Counted from the stretch's first letter, positions 28,847-41,111 are shown. The stretch is DNA of 64,000 nucleotides from Viscum album (GCA_963277665.1 OY728157.1:362776067-362840066); one strand, 5' to 3'. Translations and numbers: made by a program. The notes: generated from the letters alone by a model not told the origin.

Positions 28847-31800
28847 TGTAATTTCCTAGACCTCCCCAGTCTATTACTTTGTCAAAATATAGTTTTTGTG
28901 TGTTTTGAGAGGCAACGGTAGCTCATTTCAAGAGTATTCCAAAATTTTAGTTTTTTCATCGGTAGGACGCATCGGTGACTTAGCATCAATAACTCAGTAT
29001 CGATAGGTCAAAGCATCGGTAGGTAGGGTGTTGGTGATTTAGGGTGTCGGTGAGTCAGGGCATCGGTGATTCAAGGTGTCGGTAGGTTGAGGTGTCGATA
29101 GATCGAGGCATCGGTAAGTCAGGGCATCAGTGATTCAGGGCATCAGTATATTGGGCATCAGTAGCTCGGGCATTTCTAAGTCATTCTTTGGTGATTTAGG
29201 TGTTGATAACTCACTTTCAGTGACTCGTGTCGGTGACTCACCCATCGATGAGTCATTTCTGATTTTTCCAGTTTCTCCCCTCTTACGTTTATTTGACATA
29301 AATTGAGTTTAAATCATTGTTTGATCATTTCTAAAGACATTTCAAAGGATATTAATTATATCTTTAATATCTTAATTCTCTCGGGGCTTTAAAATAGTCA
29401 AACTGTATAATATTGATTATGATCTAACTTTTAATGACTTTTGAAACTATCCTTCCATTGATATAGGATCTGACTCTTCTAAGCTGATATCTCTTTCTCA
29501 TGTGTTTCCTTTTTTCTAGATACTGAGCGCCCCCAGAACCTTTCTTCCTAGTGGAGTCACGTGTTGTGTTTTGGCCTTCGGATTTAGTTTTTCCATGGAT
29601 GCCTTCCTATTCCTTGCACGGCCCGTTGTTTTTGGTGCAAGGAAGAATTGTTGGTTGGTTGTTGTTCCAATTAGGTATCCCTTCGTCTCTCTTTTATTTG
29701 TGTATCATGCGGGGTGGGTGTACTCATGTCCCTTGTGAATATGGTTGGACCCAAATTTAATGAAGATAATAAGGTGTAAAAAATGAGGGTTTGGGAAGAT
29801 TATGATGATGATAGCTTTGTTTTATATGTTATCCTTGATCCATGTTGTGTTTTGTAAGGGTTGTATGCCTTCTAAAAATCATGGTCATTGGTGGCCTCTA
29901 TTTGCACACCTGTATGACTTGTGAATATTTTTGTTTTTTCCTTATGGAACAGCTAAAATTATGAAATTTATTAACCACATACATCCGGTTAAATATATGG
30001 ATTCCCCAGGATCAAACTTGTTCTGTGATCACCTATGAATTATCAAAGTGGAATTAAATAATGAGTGTGGTTAAATCTGAATGCACCTTTCTTATTTGTG
30101 TGGTTGTGTGTTGTGTGTAGTTCTATTGACCTTGTGTTTCGTGTTGGTCATGTGGTGTTGTGGATGGGAGTGTGGTTGTGAGTATGGGATGGTACAGGTG
30201 GTGTAATGGAATCTCAGGTTGAGAGATTGGTTGATTGTGGAATGGATGAACTTGTTATGCAGCAGGACTGCATCTGGGCATTGGTTGGGCAGTGGGGATG
30301 CAGGTTCAAGTTGTGTTATGTTTATGTTACTGGGTGTGTTGGTTTTGGTGTTGTTATGCAGTAGGTATTCCGAGTGTGGTTGTGATGATGTGTGTTGGGG
30401 GGTTTACTTGTCCAGAGGAAGGATAGGGCAGTATGACTTTGAAGAATGGTGGTAGGGGTGTCCAGGAAAGGGGAGTGTGCAATGGGACTACAAGCTTGTT
30501 GAGTTTTGATTTTTTTTTTTTTTTGTTATATGTGGTTCTTTTCGTGAAGTGGGGCTACCGATAATGGTTTAGGATGTATAATTTTGATGAAAGATGGTGT
30601 TACCTTGCATGGGCCTTTCGCCCAGAGTTTCTAAGGACTTTGTAAGTGTGTGTGGGTTATGATGTTATTGTGGTGTGATTTGTTTGGTAGTTTCCTAGGT
30701 GGGGATGGAATAAATTAATGAATGAATTGATTATGTACAATGACAACTGGTTAAATGAATTGGTCGGGGGTATGTTTCGAGTTGTGGATTGTAGTGAAGT
30801 GGTGTTCATTTATCAACTTACGGAAGTGACCATCTTTCCTGGTGATATGTGCATGTAGGGTTGGTCGCAAGGTAAGTTTGGGTGTGGTTTGGTTGTTGTT
30901 TGGAAACCCCATAGTTTAGGATGAGTGTTTGGTACCTATATATATACATGTAGTTCTTTTTGATTTCTATACGCACCCCACCTATGTTGAGAACTACGTG
31001 CCAAACACCCCCATTATTATGGGAGAGGGTGTCCTTTCCCAACATCCTGATGGGAGGCTAGATGGCTGGTTATTGGCTCTTCTCTACTCCCTCTTCTAGG
31101 CATTGGTAGCCTAGGACTTTTCGAGCAGGTTGTGGTGTGGTTGCGAGACCCAAGTTTCTGCGGGTGAGGTGTGTTTCCCATGTGTCTTTGGGATGATATA
31201 TGTTGTATTTTACTAGGTGTCTTTAGGATGAGGTTGTGGTTTTGTGTCCTAGGTGTCTATGGGCGGGATGTGATGTAGTATGTGGCCTAGGTGTGTGTGG
31301 GCAAGTTGTGATAGTGGGGCTTGTGTAAGAGTGTGGTAGCGTCAGGACGTTTGCCATTAGGGATGAGTAGTTAACTAGTGGGAAGTGGTGCAAGGTACCC
31401 TATAATCGATGTGATTACTACTTTACTTTACTTTAATTGTGTTATTTGGTGAGTGTGTCTTAGTGAGGTTGTGGTGTATAGTATACCTTGTTAGGTGATT
31501 TTGATTTTCTGTTGTTTTCCTCATAGGAGAATTAGTATTCTTCTCCCACTTGTGCACGAGTGGATTTGTATTTTTCTACTGAGTATACTTGTATGCTCAC
31601 CCTATGTATATAAAACTGTTTTTAAGTTTTCAAGGAGATTATACAGACCGTGTCGGACTTTACTAGCTTGGACTTCAGGATAGTTACTACGTCACTACTT
31701 AGCTTTGTTCTTTTGGTATTTACTTTGGAGTTTTCATTGTATTTATAGCAGTTTTACTTTAAACATGCATGTGGGGTGGATTTTTGGTTTCCTTTATATA

Positions 31801-31850
31801 TGTGTGTCTTGGAGTTGTTTGAGGTTGATACATATTATTTCCCAATCTTG
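28847..31850 (+). repeat. Left (5') LTR of gypsy2, a second Tekay-like element
   Basis: It begins TGTAATTTCCTAGACC at the point where the gypsy1 LTR breaks off, and is repeated from 47593 (TGTAATGGAATGGACC). The right copy is seen only up to 49264. The left end near 31850 is approximate. A weak primer-binding-like TTGGTTTCTATA lies near 31849. LTR segments such as GGTGTCCTTTCCCAACATCC (near 31030) match gypsy1 LTR blocks, so the two families are related. Confidence 0.7.
28965..29260 (+). repeat. 16-bp-type minisatellite in gypsy2 left LTR
   Basis: Variants of GGGCATCGGTGAGTCA (also ATCGGTAGGTCA and ATCAGTGATTCA) recur about 15 times. The matching LTR carries the same array at 47705-48030 with different unit order. 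Confidence 0.8.
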
Positions 31851-32430
31851 GTTTCTATAAAAATGGTAATGCCTCCCATGTTGTGATATTTCTACAACCT
31901 TGGTGTTGGTTGCCACCCCGAGGCCTACTGGAGGCGGGACTCGGGGATCATTATCTCTCTTTCTCCATTTCCATCTTAGGAGGGGCATCTTTGGAGGGAG
32001 GGTCATGAAAGAATGGTATTATAGGTTGATAGTTGAGATATAGGATGGATTTTGGAGTTAGGAAAAGTAATGATTGCATGGGTTGGTAGAGAAACAGTGT
32101 CAGGTGATCTTGGTATGTGACATAGGCTAAGGAAGACTAGTTAGGACATGGGATATTAGGGATCCTCATGATCCAAAGCAAGGAATTTAATCTTACCAAA
32201 CGACCAAATGTGGCTACACTATTTGTGTGGTAGAGACCCTAGGTAAGGTATATGCATCATGATGCCTTATATTCTTGTTTGTTTTGGTTGTTTTTCAAGA
32301 AATTAAAATAAAAGTGGGTTGAAATGAATCATAAATAAATTTTATACTTCTCAGGGCTTAGGAGTTCCTTGTTTACCTTTCAACTATGGAACTTGATATT
32401 CATCCATGAGTGGATCAGGTAGTGGAGGCC
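31851..32430 (+). other. gypsy2 leader, no gene recognised
   Basis: Sequence between LTR and gag shows no coding motif. A region around 32100-32240 contains no strong ORF. Confidence 0.4.
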
Positions 32431-32439
32431 TAGCAAGCC

Positions 32440-33430
32440 AATTCAACTGATCGGCAGAGGGTTGATCCAGATGAGGAGGATAATTAGTGGTAGAAGACAC
32501 TTCATGATTTCCAGTAGAAGACTTTGGGAAAGTACAAGGGTAATGTCTTGGACATGGAGGTAGAGAGCTAGATCGGGGAGCTTGAGATCACCTTCAACTT
32601 GATCTGGGCTCTGAAGTAGTACTGGGTTCCAGTTATAGTAAGTTAGATGAGGGGAGTTGTGCATTAGTGGTGGATGATTTATCTAGGTGAGAGGAAGGAG
32701 TCTGATGTTCTGTGGGTCGATTTTGAAAAGGAGTTCTGAGAAGAATTCCTTTCTTCAAACATGAAGGCTGAGAATCATCAGGAGATACTCTCCCTCTAGT
32801 AGGGGAGTATGAAGGTATAGGAATTCGGAATCAAGTTCAAGGATCTACTTCACTTTTCTCTGGATCTCTTTCTAGATGAGGAGTCTCAGGAGAGACACTT
32901 AGAGGAGGCACTTCATCCCTCTATCCAGTACACAGTTACTCTCTTCACCTTTCCGACGTACCTAGAGGTCCAGATAAATAAACAATTAGTTGAAATAATT
33001 CACTCACGAGGAGGTCTACTATGAGAGGGGATCTAGCAGGGTTTTATGAAGGGAAAGTCTTCCAGTAGCAAGTCTCAAGCACCAGGGCCTTTGAGGTTTC
33101 GGCCAGTGGGGAGTCGACCTCAGCGGTTTCATTTTCGACCTTCTAGTCCTCATTATTTTACTATAGAATTGGGATCGAGGTGTTTTTCTTATTGGGGTCA
33201 TAGGTACCTTCAAATTTAGTGCCCAGTTCAAGATTAGTATGATGGAGGTGGGTAGGTTCAGTGCCTGCCTCAGCAGTAGCCTCCAGCTAGGTCATTTCAA
33301 CAGTAGGGATAGTAGGCTCCTACTCTACTGAGGAGAGATGAAGTAGGCGGAGGCCGACCTTAGGGAGTTCCTCAGGGACCTCAACCTAGACATGGTCGAG
33401 GAGGCAATCGATAGTAGAGGGGAATAGAAT
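32440..33430 (+). pseudogene. gypsy2 Gag, heavily decayed
   Basis: Conceptual pieces in one frame read VDFEKEF, EEFLSSNMKAENHQEILSL and FGIKFKDLLHFSLDL. This is the usual retrotrans_gag (PF03732-like) core, where a short 'F...F..YFP' and 'F..L..' pattern precedes a basic linker. The segment KSSSSKSQAPGPLRFRPVGS is such a linker, and CFSYWGHRYLQ is a decayed zinc knuckle (second Cys lost). Many stops interrupt it, so no product is likely. Confidence 0.6.
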
Positions 33431-33469
33431 CTGGATGTGGTTAGTTGCACACTATAAATTTAGTAGTTC

Positions 33470-34020
33470 AAGTGGGGCTAGAGATCGTTTCAGGTATGAT
33501 TAACTTGTTTGATACTCTTGTTTTCACCTTGTTTGATTAAGGATATTTTCACTCCTTTGTTGCACTTGGTCTAGGCCAAGCTCTGGGATTGGACATAGAG
33601 AGAATTCCCATGCCCCTTGTGTTTAGTACACTGGTTGGAGGTTAGGCCAGCTTGTTTGATGTGTTCCAGGGATGTAGACTGATGATGGGACTGCATCAGT
33701 CATATGGAGATCCTTTCCTATTGCAGATGCAGTCGTACGATGTCATCCTTAACATCAACTGGTTATACTCTGTTCATGATATTATCTACTGCTTCCAAAG
33801 AATCGTTTTGTTTTCATATGTGGATAGAAAACATGTGTCTTTCATTAGCGAGTATATTTTTCAGATGGGAAGTTGGAGCATGGAGCCCCTTCTTTCCTTT
33901 ATGGCCAAAATATTAGTGGAATTGGTGGATGCTGAGATGGTGCATGTTTCAGGATTTTTCAAGGAGTTATTGAATGTTTTCCCTAAGGAGGTTGTGACTC
34001 TACCTCCTCGACGTGAGGTT
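33470..34020 (+). pseudogene. gypsy2 protease and linker, decayed
   Basis: INLFDTLVFTLFD is followed by FHSFVALGLGQALGLDIER, a gypsy retropepsin with the D-S-G-A motif lost. An open stretch at 33652-34023 includes DVILNINWLYSVHDIIYC (the normal 'DVILGMDWL...I.C') and ELLNVFPKEVVTLPPRREV, the bridge to the RT. A stop at 34021 breaks the frame from the RT. Confidence 0.75.
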
Positions 34021-34029
34021 TAGTTTGAG

Positions 34030-34560
34030 ATAGACTTACAACCTGGTGCTAGTCCAATTTTGATGGCTCCTTATCGGTTGGAACCTTCTAAGTTATGGGA
34101 GTTGTGGATCCAGATTAATGATCTGATAAAGAAGGGCTTTATCCGGACCAGTTTGTCACCATGGGGTACTCCGATCTTGTTTTCAAGGAAGGAAGATGGT
34201 GGTCTGTGGATGTTCATAGACTACCGGAAGTTGAATCAGGTGACGGTCAAGAACCCTTACCCTCTCCTGAGGATAGACGATATTTTCAACCAAATAAGGG
34301 GAGAAAGTTGGTTTTCCAAGATCAATCTATGGTATGGTTATCACTGGTTGAGGGTAAATGAGAGTGACATCCCAAAGACTGCTTTCAATTGTAGGTATGG
34401 GCACTTCAAGTTTGTGGTTATGTCGTTCGGTGTTATGAACACACCAGTCATGTTCATGGGACTTATGAACTCTGTATTTCATGATTTACTAGACTGGATC
34501 ATTTTCGTATTCATCAATGAAATTCTGATCTACTCGAAGTCATAGGAGGAGCATACCTAG
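34030..34560 (+). pseudogene. gypsy2 reverse transcriptase, decayed
   Basis: From EIDLQPGASPI, an open 161-residue stretch (34060-34545) contains KKGFIRTSLSPWGTPILF, MFIDYRKLNQVTVKNPYPL, FSKINLWYGYHWLRV, AFNCRYGHFKFVVMSFGVMN and VFINEILIYSKS. These are clear Ty3/gypsy RT motifs. Both catalytic positions are changed: K-I-D-L is KINL, and the YxDD box is FINE at residues 151-154. It is followed by further stops. It cannot be active. Confidence 0.88.
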
Positions 34561-35330
34561 CATATCAGGACTGTCATAGAGGTCCTTCGATGCCACCATC
34601 TCTACGAAAAGTTTTCCAAGTAAAATTTTTGGACATGGGAGGTCCACTTCCTTGGACATGTGGTGTCTTAATAGGGTGTATCAGTGGACTCTTAGATGGT
34701 CAAGGTAGTTTTTTCTTAGGAAGCACCCAGAAATGTGGCATAGGTTCATAGTTTTCTTGCTATCGTAGGTTATTATCAGATATTTGTACCTGATTTCTCT
34801 CAAGTAGCAGCTTCATTGACAGATCTAACCAGAAAAGACTAGGATTTTATATGGATTGAGTAGTGTTAGATAGTTTTAAACTATCTAAAGGGTAAGTTGG
34901 TCAGTTCTCCAATGTTGAGGTTTCCAGAGGAAGGGGTGATGTTCAAAGTGTTTTGTGATGATTCCCATATAGGATTGCGGTGTGTTCTGATGCAGCAACA
35001 GGGAGTGATCTCTTATGGTTCTAGGCAGTTATGTCCACATGAATGTAAATATTCCATCCATGATCTGGAGTTATCAGTGGTTGTTTTCATGCTGAATCTG
35101 TGGTGAAATTACCTCATTGGGGAGCACTTTATAGTCATCATGGATCACAAGAGCTTAAGGTATGTCTTTTCCTTGTGAGACCTAAACTTACGGTAGTGGA
35201 GGTGGATGGATTTTCTCTAGGACTACGACTTCAAGATCTCTTACACCTTAGGAAATGATAATTTTGTGTTCGATGCTTTGAGAATGAAATTGTATAAGGA
35301 TGTTGTTTAGGAATCTATATATGCTTGGAG
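34561..35330 (+). pseudogene. gypsy2 RT thumb and RNase H, decayed
   Basis: The RT C-terminus is readable as EVHFLGHVVS, VHSFLAIVGYYQIFVPDFS. RNase H reads MLRFPEEGVMFKVFCDDSHIG, then GVISYGSRQLCPHECKYSIHDLELSVVVF, IMDHKSLRYVFS and DYDFKISYTLGNDNF. Multiple stops, several at arginine or tryptophan positions, break it. Confidence 0.8.
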
Positions 35331-35592
35331 GGTGATGGAGGAGTTAGTTGCATTTCACTTAGATGCAGGAATGGATGGAGGTAGAGTTTGTTTCAGATAA
35401 TGGTGCAGTCATCTATAAGGTAGCAAGTGGAGGATTCCCAGTGGGGAGACTCGGAGGAAGAGGTGATGAATGATCGCATTGACTATGGTGATGATTCAGA
35501 GGAATGGTCAGAGGATGTTCAGAATCGAATGTTGTTCTGTGAGAAGTTGTTTATTCCAGTGGTGATGCATGAAGGATTTCTCTATGAGTTAC
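35331..35592 (+). pseudogene. gypsy2 RNase H-integrase linker, cut by element X
   Basis: Low-conservation linker (about 35427-35592, MEDSQWGDSEEE, FIPVVMHEGFLYELHN) precedes the integrase zinc region. It stops at 35597 where element X begins, and the same frame context resumes at 45898. Confidence 0.6.
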
Positions 35593-35597
35593 ATAAC
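35593..35597 (+). repeat. Target-site duplication ATAAC, left copy (element X)
   Basis: ATAAC precedes TGTAGA at 35598. The same five bases follow the right LTR at 45893-45897. Confidence 0.9.
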
Positions 35598-37241
35598 TGT
35601 AGAGAACCACACTTGACGTACATGGACATTACATTACTTTTGTGTAATACTTAATACATAACAAAAACAGACACCCAAGGACCATAATAGTTTAGTGTCT
35701 TTGGAAACTCGGAACATCATCTTCTGGTTATGGTGAAAGATCTTCAACATCTCCCATAAAGGTCTTCCCTATTTGTTTTCTTACCTAAAACCTTTCATTA
35801 AATATTGGGTAAAATAAAACATATAAAGGGTGAGCTCAAATTCTCAGTAAGGGTAAGTATGGAGAAAATAAAACAAACCATATACATTTGAATTTAAAAA
35901 CATGAACATAATGTTTAAACATCAAAATCTTGAGCAATGACATAAAACATGGCAGTACATAAGTCATAGATCATAATGAAACATAAATCATGATAAAATA
36001 TCATGGGAATAAAACATGTAATTGTGGAAAATCATTAATCACATGATATGATTTCCATAGTAGCCAAGGAATTGCTGTCAAGACCATCATAGTGGACAAA
36101 TTCCATTACTAAATCAGGTTTACTTGCCGTTCCAGCCCTATTTTACTGAACCGGATTCACTTGACATTCTAGCCATATTTATCTCATGAGATATAAATCT
36201 TTACCCAATGCATTGGAAGGATATATAGGTCTCACCCATATCATATTGAAATCATTCTTATGTGTTCCACAAAACAATCATAAATCATTCATCATAACCC
36301 AAAGAATAAAATAGGTTTCATAAACATCATCCCATATTAACATAATCCATATAAAACAAATGGATATCATTTCATTATAAGAAAAATAAAACAATGTAAA
36401 TAATAGAGACATTATACTTGAAACATAAACATACTAAATAATTTCATCTTAGATGGAAAATAGTTTTGATAAAACACTTGAAATGAATTCTTGAGGAAAA
36501 TATCCTTTCTTCTTCAAAATCATTTTCTTTTCACAAAATGTCATGCAATTTTAAAAGAAAAGTATTTTGTTGAAAATAATCCTGAAATATTTTAGATTAA
36601 TCTTCATGAAAATTAGGCGTTATGAAATCGTAAAAATCCATTCATGCTGTATAAGTTAAAAAAACATTCTCCTCGTACTTTTTCCGAAAAAGTCAAAAAG
36701 TTCCTCATATGGTAAACAAAAGAAAGATTCCTTCCATAACACAATTTAAAAGTCAAAGAGGGGTAAACATGACTTTAAAAATAAAAGTAATAATATAAAA
36801 AAATTTATAAAAAACATTTTTATGGACATTGATGAAAAATATAACCCTAGTAAATACTTACGTATAAGCAATCTCGGATAAAAATGAGATTTGCAAAATT
36901 ATCCCCTACCTTATGTCCAATTTCTTCCATATGTGTTCGAGACTCATGTATAGTGGGTTTAAACATATTATTAACTTGTAACATAACCATAATAATATTT
37001 ATGATATCATATATGATTCACTTATGACTTTATATTAATCATTCTTTTGTAAATTCCATGTTAAAGCAGTGTTTTGGGTAAAATCATTTCATTTATCATA
37101 CGTGTTTCAACTTGTTGTTCTTGAAATTATTAATTATATCCTGATTTACGTAATTACATAATGTAAAACATGATTTATATATAATATATTTTCAGCATAA
37201 AAATATATATGATAGATCGATAAATGGAATGAAATACACCT

Positions 37242-37275
37242 TTCATGGAGACGGTAGGCCGTATGTACGCATGAA
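37242..37275 (-). repeat. LTR hairpin module a (element X, left LTR)
   Basis: Outer arms TTCATG (37242-37247) and CATGAA (37270-37275) enclose a core GAG-ACGG-TAGG-CCGT-ATGTACG, with an inner ACGG/CCGT stem and 4-nt loop. Confidence 0.75.
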
Positions 37276-37436
37276 CACTGTTTTCGTTTCCTTAGTGAAT
37301 TGAATGGAATTAAGTAAATGAAACATATATGTACATAAATCCAGTATCATTATTATGTAATATCTTTCATTATTATTTATTATATATACTTTATAATCAT
37401 ACTTGAATGGTTAATTATGGAAAATGAATCTCATCG

Positions 37437-37474
37437 CGTTCGTGGAGACGGTAGTCCGTACGTACGCACGAGCG
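37437..37474 (-). repeat. LTR hairpin module b (element X, left LTR)
   Basis: Outer arms CGTTCGTG (37437-37444) and CACGAGCG (37467-37474) pair at 7 of 8 positions plus one G-T. The core is GAG-ACGG-TAGT-CCGT-ACGTACG. Confidence 0.78.
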
Positions 37475-37622
37475 ACAATATCATTCTTTTGACATTAAAA
37501 TCATATATAATTGGAAGGTATATCATATATAAAGAATCATAATAATGTTATATTTATTATTTATATCATTTATACTCATTATTATACCCATAAAAATGAT
37601 GAAATGTTTGAATAACAAACTA

Positions 37623-37667
37623 CACCACGACGTGGAGACGGTAAGTCGTATGTACGCACGTGTGGTG
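37623..37667 (-). repeat. LTR hairpin module c (element X, left LTR)
   Basis: Outer arms CACCACGACGTG (37623-37634) and CACGTGTGGTG (37657-37667) pair over 11 bp with one bulged G. The core is GAG-ACGG-TAAG-TCGT-ATGTACG. Confidence 0.78.
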
Positions 37668-39683
37668 ACTTTTTCATTCATAGGATGGATAAAATAAATA
37701 ATATGGTTGTACAATTTTTATAATAAAATCACAGTAAATATAAGATACTGGAGTTATTATTTTAGAATGGAAACAACAAAGAAGGAGGAAGTGGAAGAAG
37801 AAAGGAACTTGAAATAGGTGGTGAGATATTTACCTCTTCTTTGGGTTCTTTCTTTTGATTTGAACAAAAGGGCTCATTAGGTTGGATTTCTGACTAAATT
37901 AAGGCCTCTAGGATTAAGGGAGGATAGTTGATATGGTATTTGGGCAGGTTTTGGCCGAGAAAAATGGCTTTGATGTGTTAATTAGAGAGAAGGGGGAGTG
38001 CCCTTTTATAAGAGGGGTGAGGGGCACCTTAGGAAAAACTTAAAATATTATTTTATAATAAATTTATATTCGGTTTATAATGTCTCCAAAGTGACTTATT
38101 TTAATTCTAGGGTAGGTATGGGTCTAAATAATCTCAACCAATAGGTTTTATACAAGTTTATTTTACCATTTTAACCTTATCATTTATATTTAACTCTAAG
38201 TTAAATAATTTAACTTTTACCGTGTCTTTTTGTATTCTTACACTATATGGTTAATAAACTTACTATAAACTGACAATATAACCCCAATTGGTTAATTAAT
38301 GTCATATATATTATTATATAATTATTTTGGTCTAACCTTAGATTTTTAGGACCATTATATCAATTAATAATATAATATTTGTTCTGAAAACTCTTTTATA
38401 TCAATTTTCACAAAATTTGGTATTTTGTTTTTTCTAAATTCATAACAGCATTATTACTACGAAAAAAATTCATCTAAACAACCATAATATGTTATATTAA
38501 CCTATAAAATTAGTTTAATTCATAAAAAGTCTCTAATTACATTTATTTGGGTATTTATAATATCAATTATGTTAATATTTCATTAATAAGGTAATTACTG
38601 CATCATCATTGTGTTATAAATAAATTAAAATATTTAAGGTCTAAAAAATATAAATAAAATACCATTATGTATGAAATATTTTTAAATTTCTAATGAATAT
38701 TTATAGTCAAATTTATCTTATGTATAACCCTGTATTAAAAATGTTTTAGTTATTAAACTTTAATTTTAACTATATTAACTCTTCTTTAAATAAAATAATA
38801 ATAAATGTCCTAATCTAATACAAGTGGACCTAAAGGGTAATATTTTATTCCTAATGTTGTTTTTGGTCGAATTACACTTATCCAATAGAATTAGGACATG
38901 TGTTAGGATAATAATAATATCATTTTTCCCTTAATTACCCTGTTTACTTTTAACCATGGTAAATAAAAGTTAAAAGTTATTATTCACCAAAAAATATTTT
39001 CATCACATTGAACCACATTTTACTTACTAATATCAATCTTGTCTCTTGAATTTTTTAAATTCAACTCATAGAAGTGGTAAAATTAAGTTTTATGTAAATT
39101 TGCAAATGCTCCTAGGAGGTGGGTAAAAGACGGTAAAAAATTCAATAAAATTTTTATATATATAAAATTATTGTAAAATGTATCCAATTAATTACATTGA
39201 ACTTATATAGGTATTATGTATTTATTTTTACCTAAAATAAATTTAAATAAAATAAATTATTATTTAAATAAAAAGCCGGTTTTAACCAATAACTCAGTGT
39301 TTTCACTATTCATCAAAAATTGAAAGTTTTCATAAAAATACCAAAAAATCACCCTAGGCTAATTTAAATATTCTAAATCCAAAAATTAAGTCCATTTTGA
39401 AAGATAAAATTTATAAAATTTTAAAAATTAGGTATTACTATTCATAACGGCTGGTTTATATAATATTTTAATAGCATATCATTGTTTAGTGAAACTCGGT
39501 ATTGAGTACAATGCAAGCAATCGAGGAAGGTTGCTCTTGCGTTTAATGCAAGCCAAGAATAGTGTTTTGTATACTACAAGCTAATACAGTGTTTCGTAAT
39601 GTGCAAGATAATCTTGGTGTAGCGTACAACACAAGACATCAAAGAAATTAATAATATTTCTCATAAAATCTCAAGGTGTTACA

Positions 39684-39696
39684 TTCTACCCCCCTT
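39684..39696 (-). other. Element X polypurine tract
   Basis: On the minus strand AAGGGGGGTAGAA directly precedes the 3' LTR. This sets the element's orientation together with the primer-binding site. Confidence 0.8.
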
Positions 39697-40349
39697 AAAA
39701 TGAATTTTGCCCTCGAAATTCTTCGGGGTTATAAATGGTTTACTACTTTAAAGTTTCATTCATAGAAACCCACATTGTAAAAAGTAATACTAAAACTTAA
39801 TTTTAAAAACTAATGTATGAAATGTAACGGTTGCCCAAATTAACTCATCACTAAGTTTCCACATAGAAGAACATAGGTGAAAATATGGATATGGAAGAGA
39901 AATATAACCATCAAGTTATGATGGAGAGTGGTAGATAACATGGATATGAAAAAGCCAAAAATCACAAAGCCATAAATTTGTGATGATCTAAGGTACCATC
40001 TAGGACAATGTTTTTGGTTTTCAAGATCATTTCCCTAAAGTTGAAAAAAATGTAATTAGAAGAAATACTTAATTGATTTTGGTACAATCTCACCGTTAGT
40101 CATTCCTTGAACAATTTATACTTCATCTCTTAAATAAATGAAGTTGAATTTTTCATTCGTGAAGTGTTAGTAGATCATGCGATAGAATGATGGGTCATTC
40201 CATCTGTCTTAAACAAAAGGTTAGAAAAAGTTATTAAATATACATAAGTCCATCTATGGTGATATTAATCATATATGGTTCATAAAATGGACTTATACTT
40301 AATATATCATACTTCTTAATAAAATAAAACTAATTTCTACTAACCAGGG

Positions 40350-40440
40350 ACTTTCTATAGGGCAGTGATAGGCGATAAAGGCATGTCGCACTTCGGTTGT
40401 GGGTTTGATTCTCACATCCTTGTCCGACGCAATGGGTTTT
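40350..40440 (+). repeat. tRNA-like/SINE-like fragment inside element X
   Basis: GTGGG (40399-40403), TTTGATT loop and CTCAC (40411-40415) form a 5-bp stem with a 7-nt loop, like a tRNA T-arm, and GGTTTGATTCT resembles a Pol III B box (GGTTCRANTCC). An upstream GCGA/TCGC arm could be a D-arm remnant. No full cloverleaf can be drawn, so it is not called as a tRNA gene. The surrounding 39697-40340 and 40450-41100 hold no gene I recognise. Confidence 0.35.
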
Positions 40441-41111
40441 CTCCCATACTACGGGTTGTCCTTTTTCTAAAACTATACTATTATAAAATTTCATAAATAA
40501 TATCAAAAGTTCTATACTTAACAATATTATCTGATGTCTAACTTAATCCATTCCAATTTTTAGGCTTATCCAAAATACTTATGTCCAAGCTTACAGTATA
40601 ATGAAAAAGATTACTAGAGAGGTCATCTACCAAGCATGTGAATACCATCATTTATCCCCCATATATCATAAGATATATCTATTGGTCACATTCCAAATAC
40701 GTGAATACCTTAATAATTCATTCTTGGAACATGAATTACCATAGAACCTTAGTGAAAACACGAATGCTATAAAAAGTTAACCCTTTCTGCATACCAAAAA
40801 TCCCAAAATTTCTATATACTCAAACCATGATGTCACTTTGTCCTTATATCAGTCATGAGCTCATTAATACTATCAAACGTATTTTTTTCTCCTTATACCT
40901 TCATTATGCACATATCATATTCTTTCCAAAAATATTTCAATCACTTCATGGTTACCGGTACCATATTCTTATGGAAAACCACAATGGACCAATAGATAGA
41001 TATTTCAATATACCATAAAAGCACCTCAACAACATTATTCTTGAATACCAATACATAAACACTTTAATCCATCCTCTTCAATGATTGTCATGGAATAAGT
41101 CCTTCCTTGAT

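Larger units (their letters stand above)
35598..39683 (-). repeat. Element X 3' LTR (left copy)
   Basis: On the plus strand it starts TGTAGAGAACC and ends AAGGTGTTACA. It is collinear with 41804-45892. It contains three hairpin modules (37242-37275, 37437-37474, 37623-37667) and a decayed array of TTGCGT/ACGCAA palindromes near 39500-39650. Confidence 0.88.

Noticed and set aside
29551..29760. Small plus ORF in the gypsy2 LTR (similar reading at 48291-48569)
   Set aside because: Lies in LTR DNA, is not kept open in both copies in the same form, and has no domain.
32443..33231. Minus-strand ORFs in the gypsy2 gag region
   Set aside because: Plus-strand gag motifs and the zinc-knuckle remnant explain the region.
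40350..40440. A complete tRNA gene
   Set aside because: Only a T-arm-like hairpin is convincing; acceptor and anticodon stems cannot be drawn.
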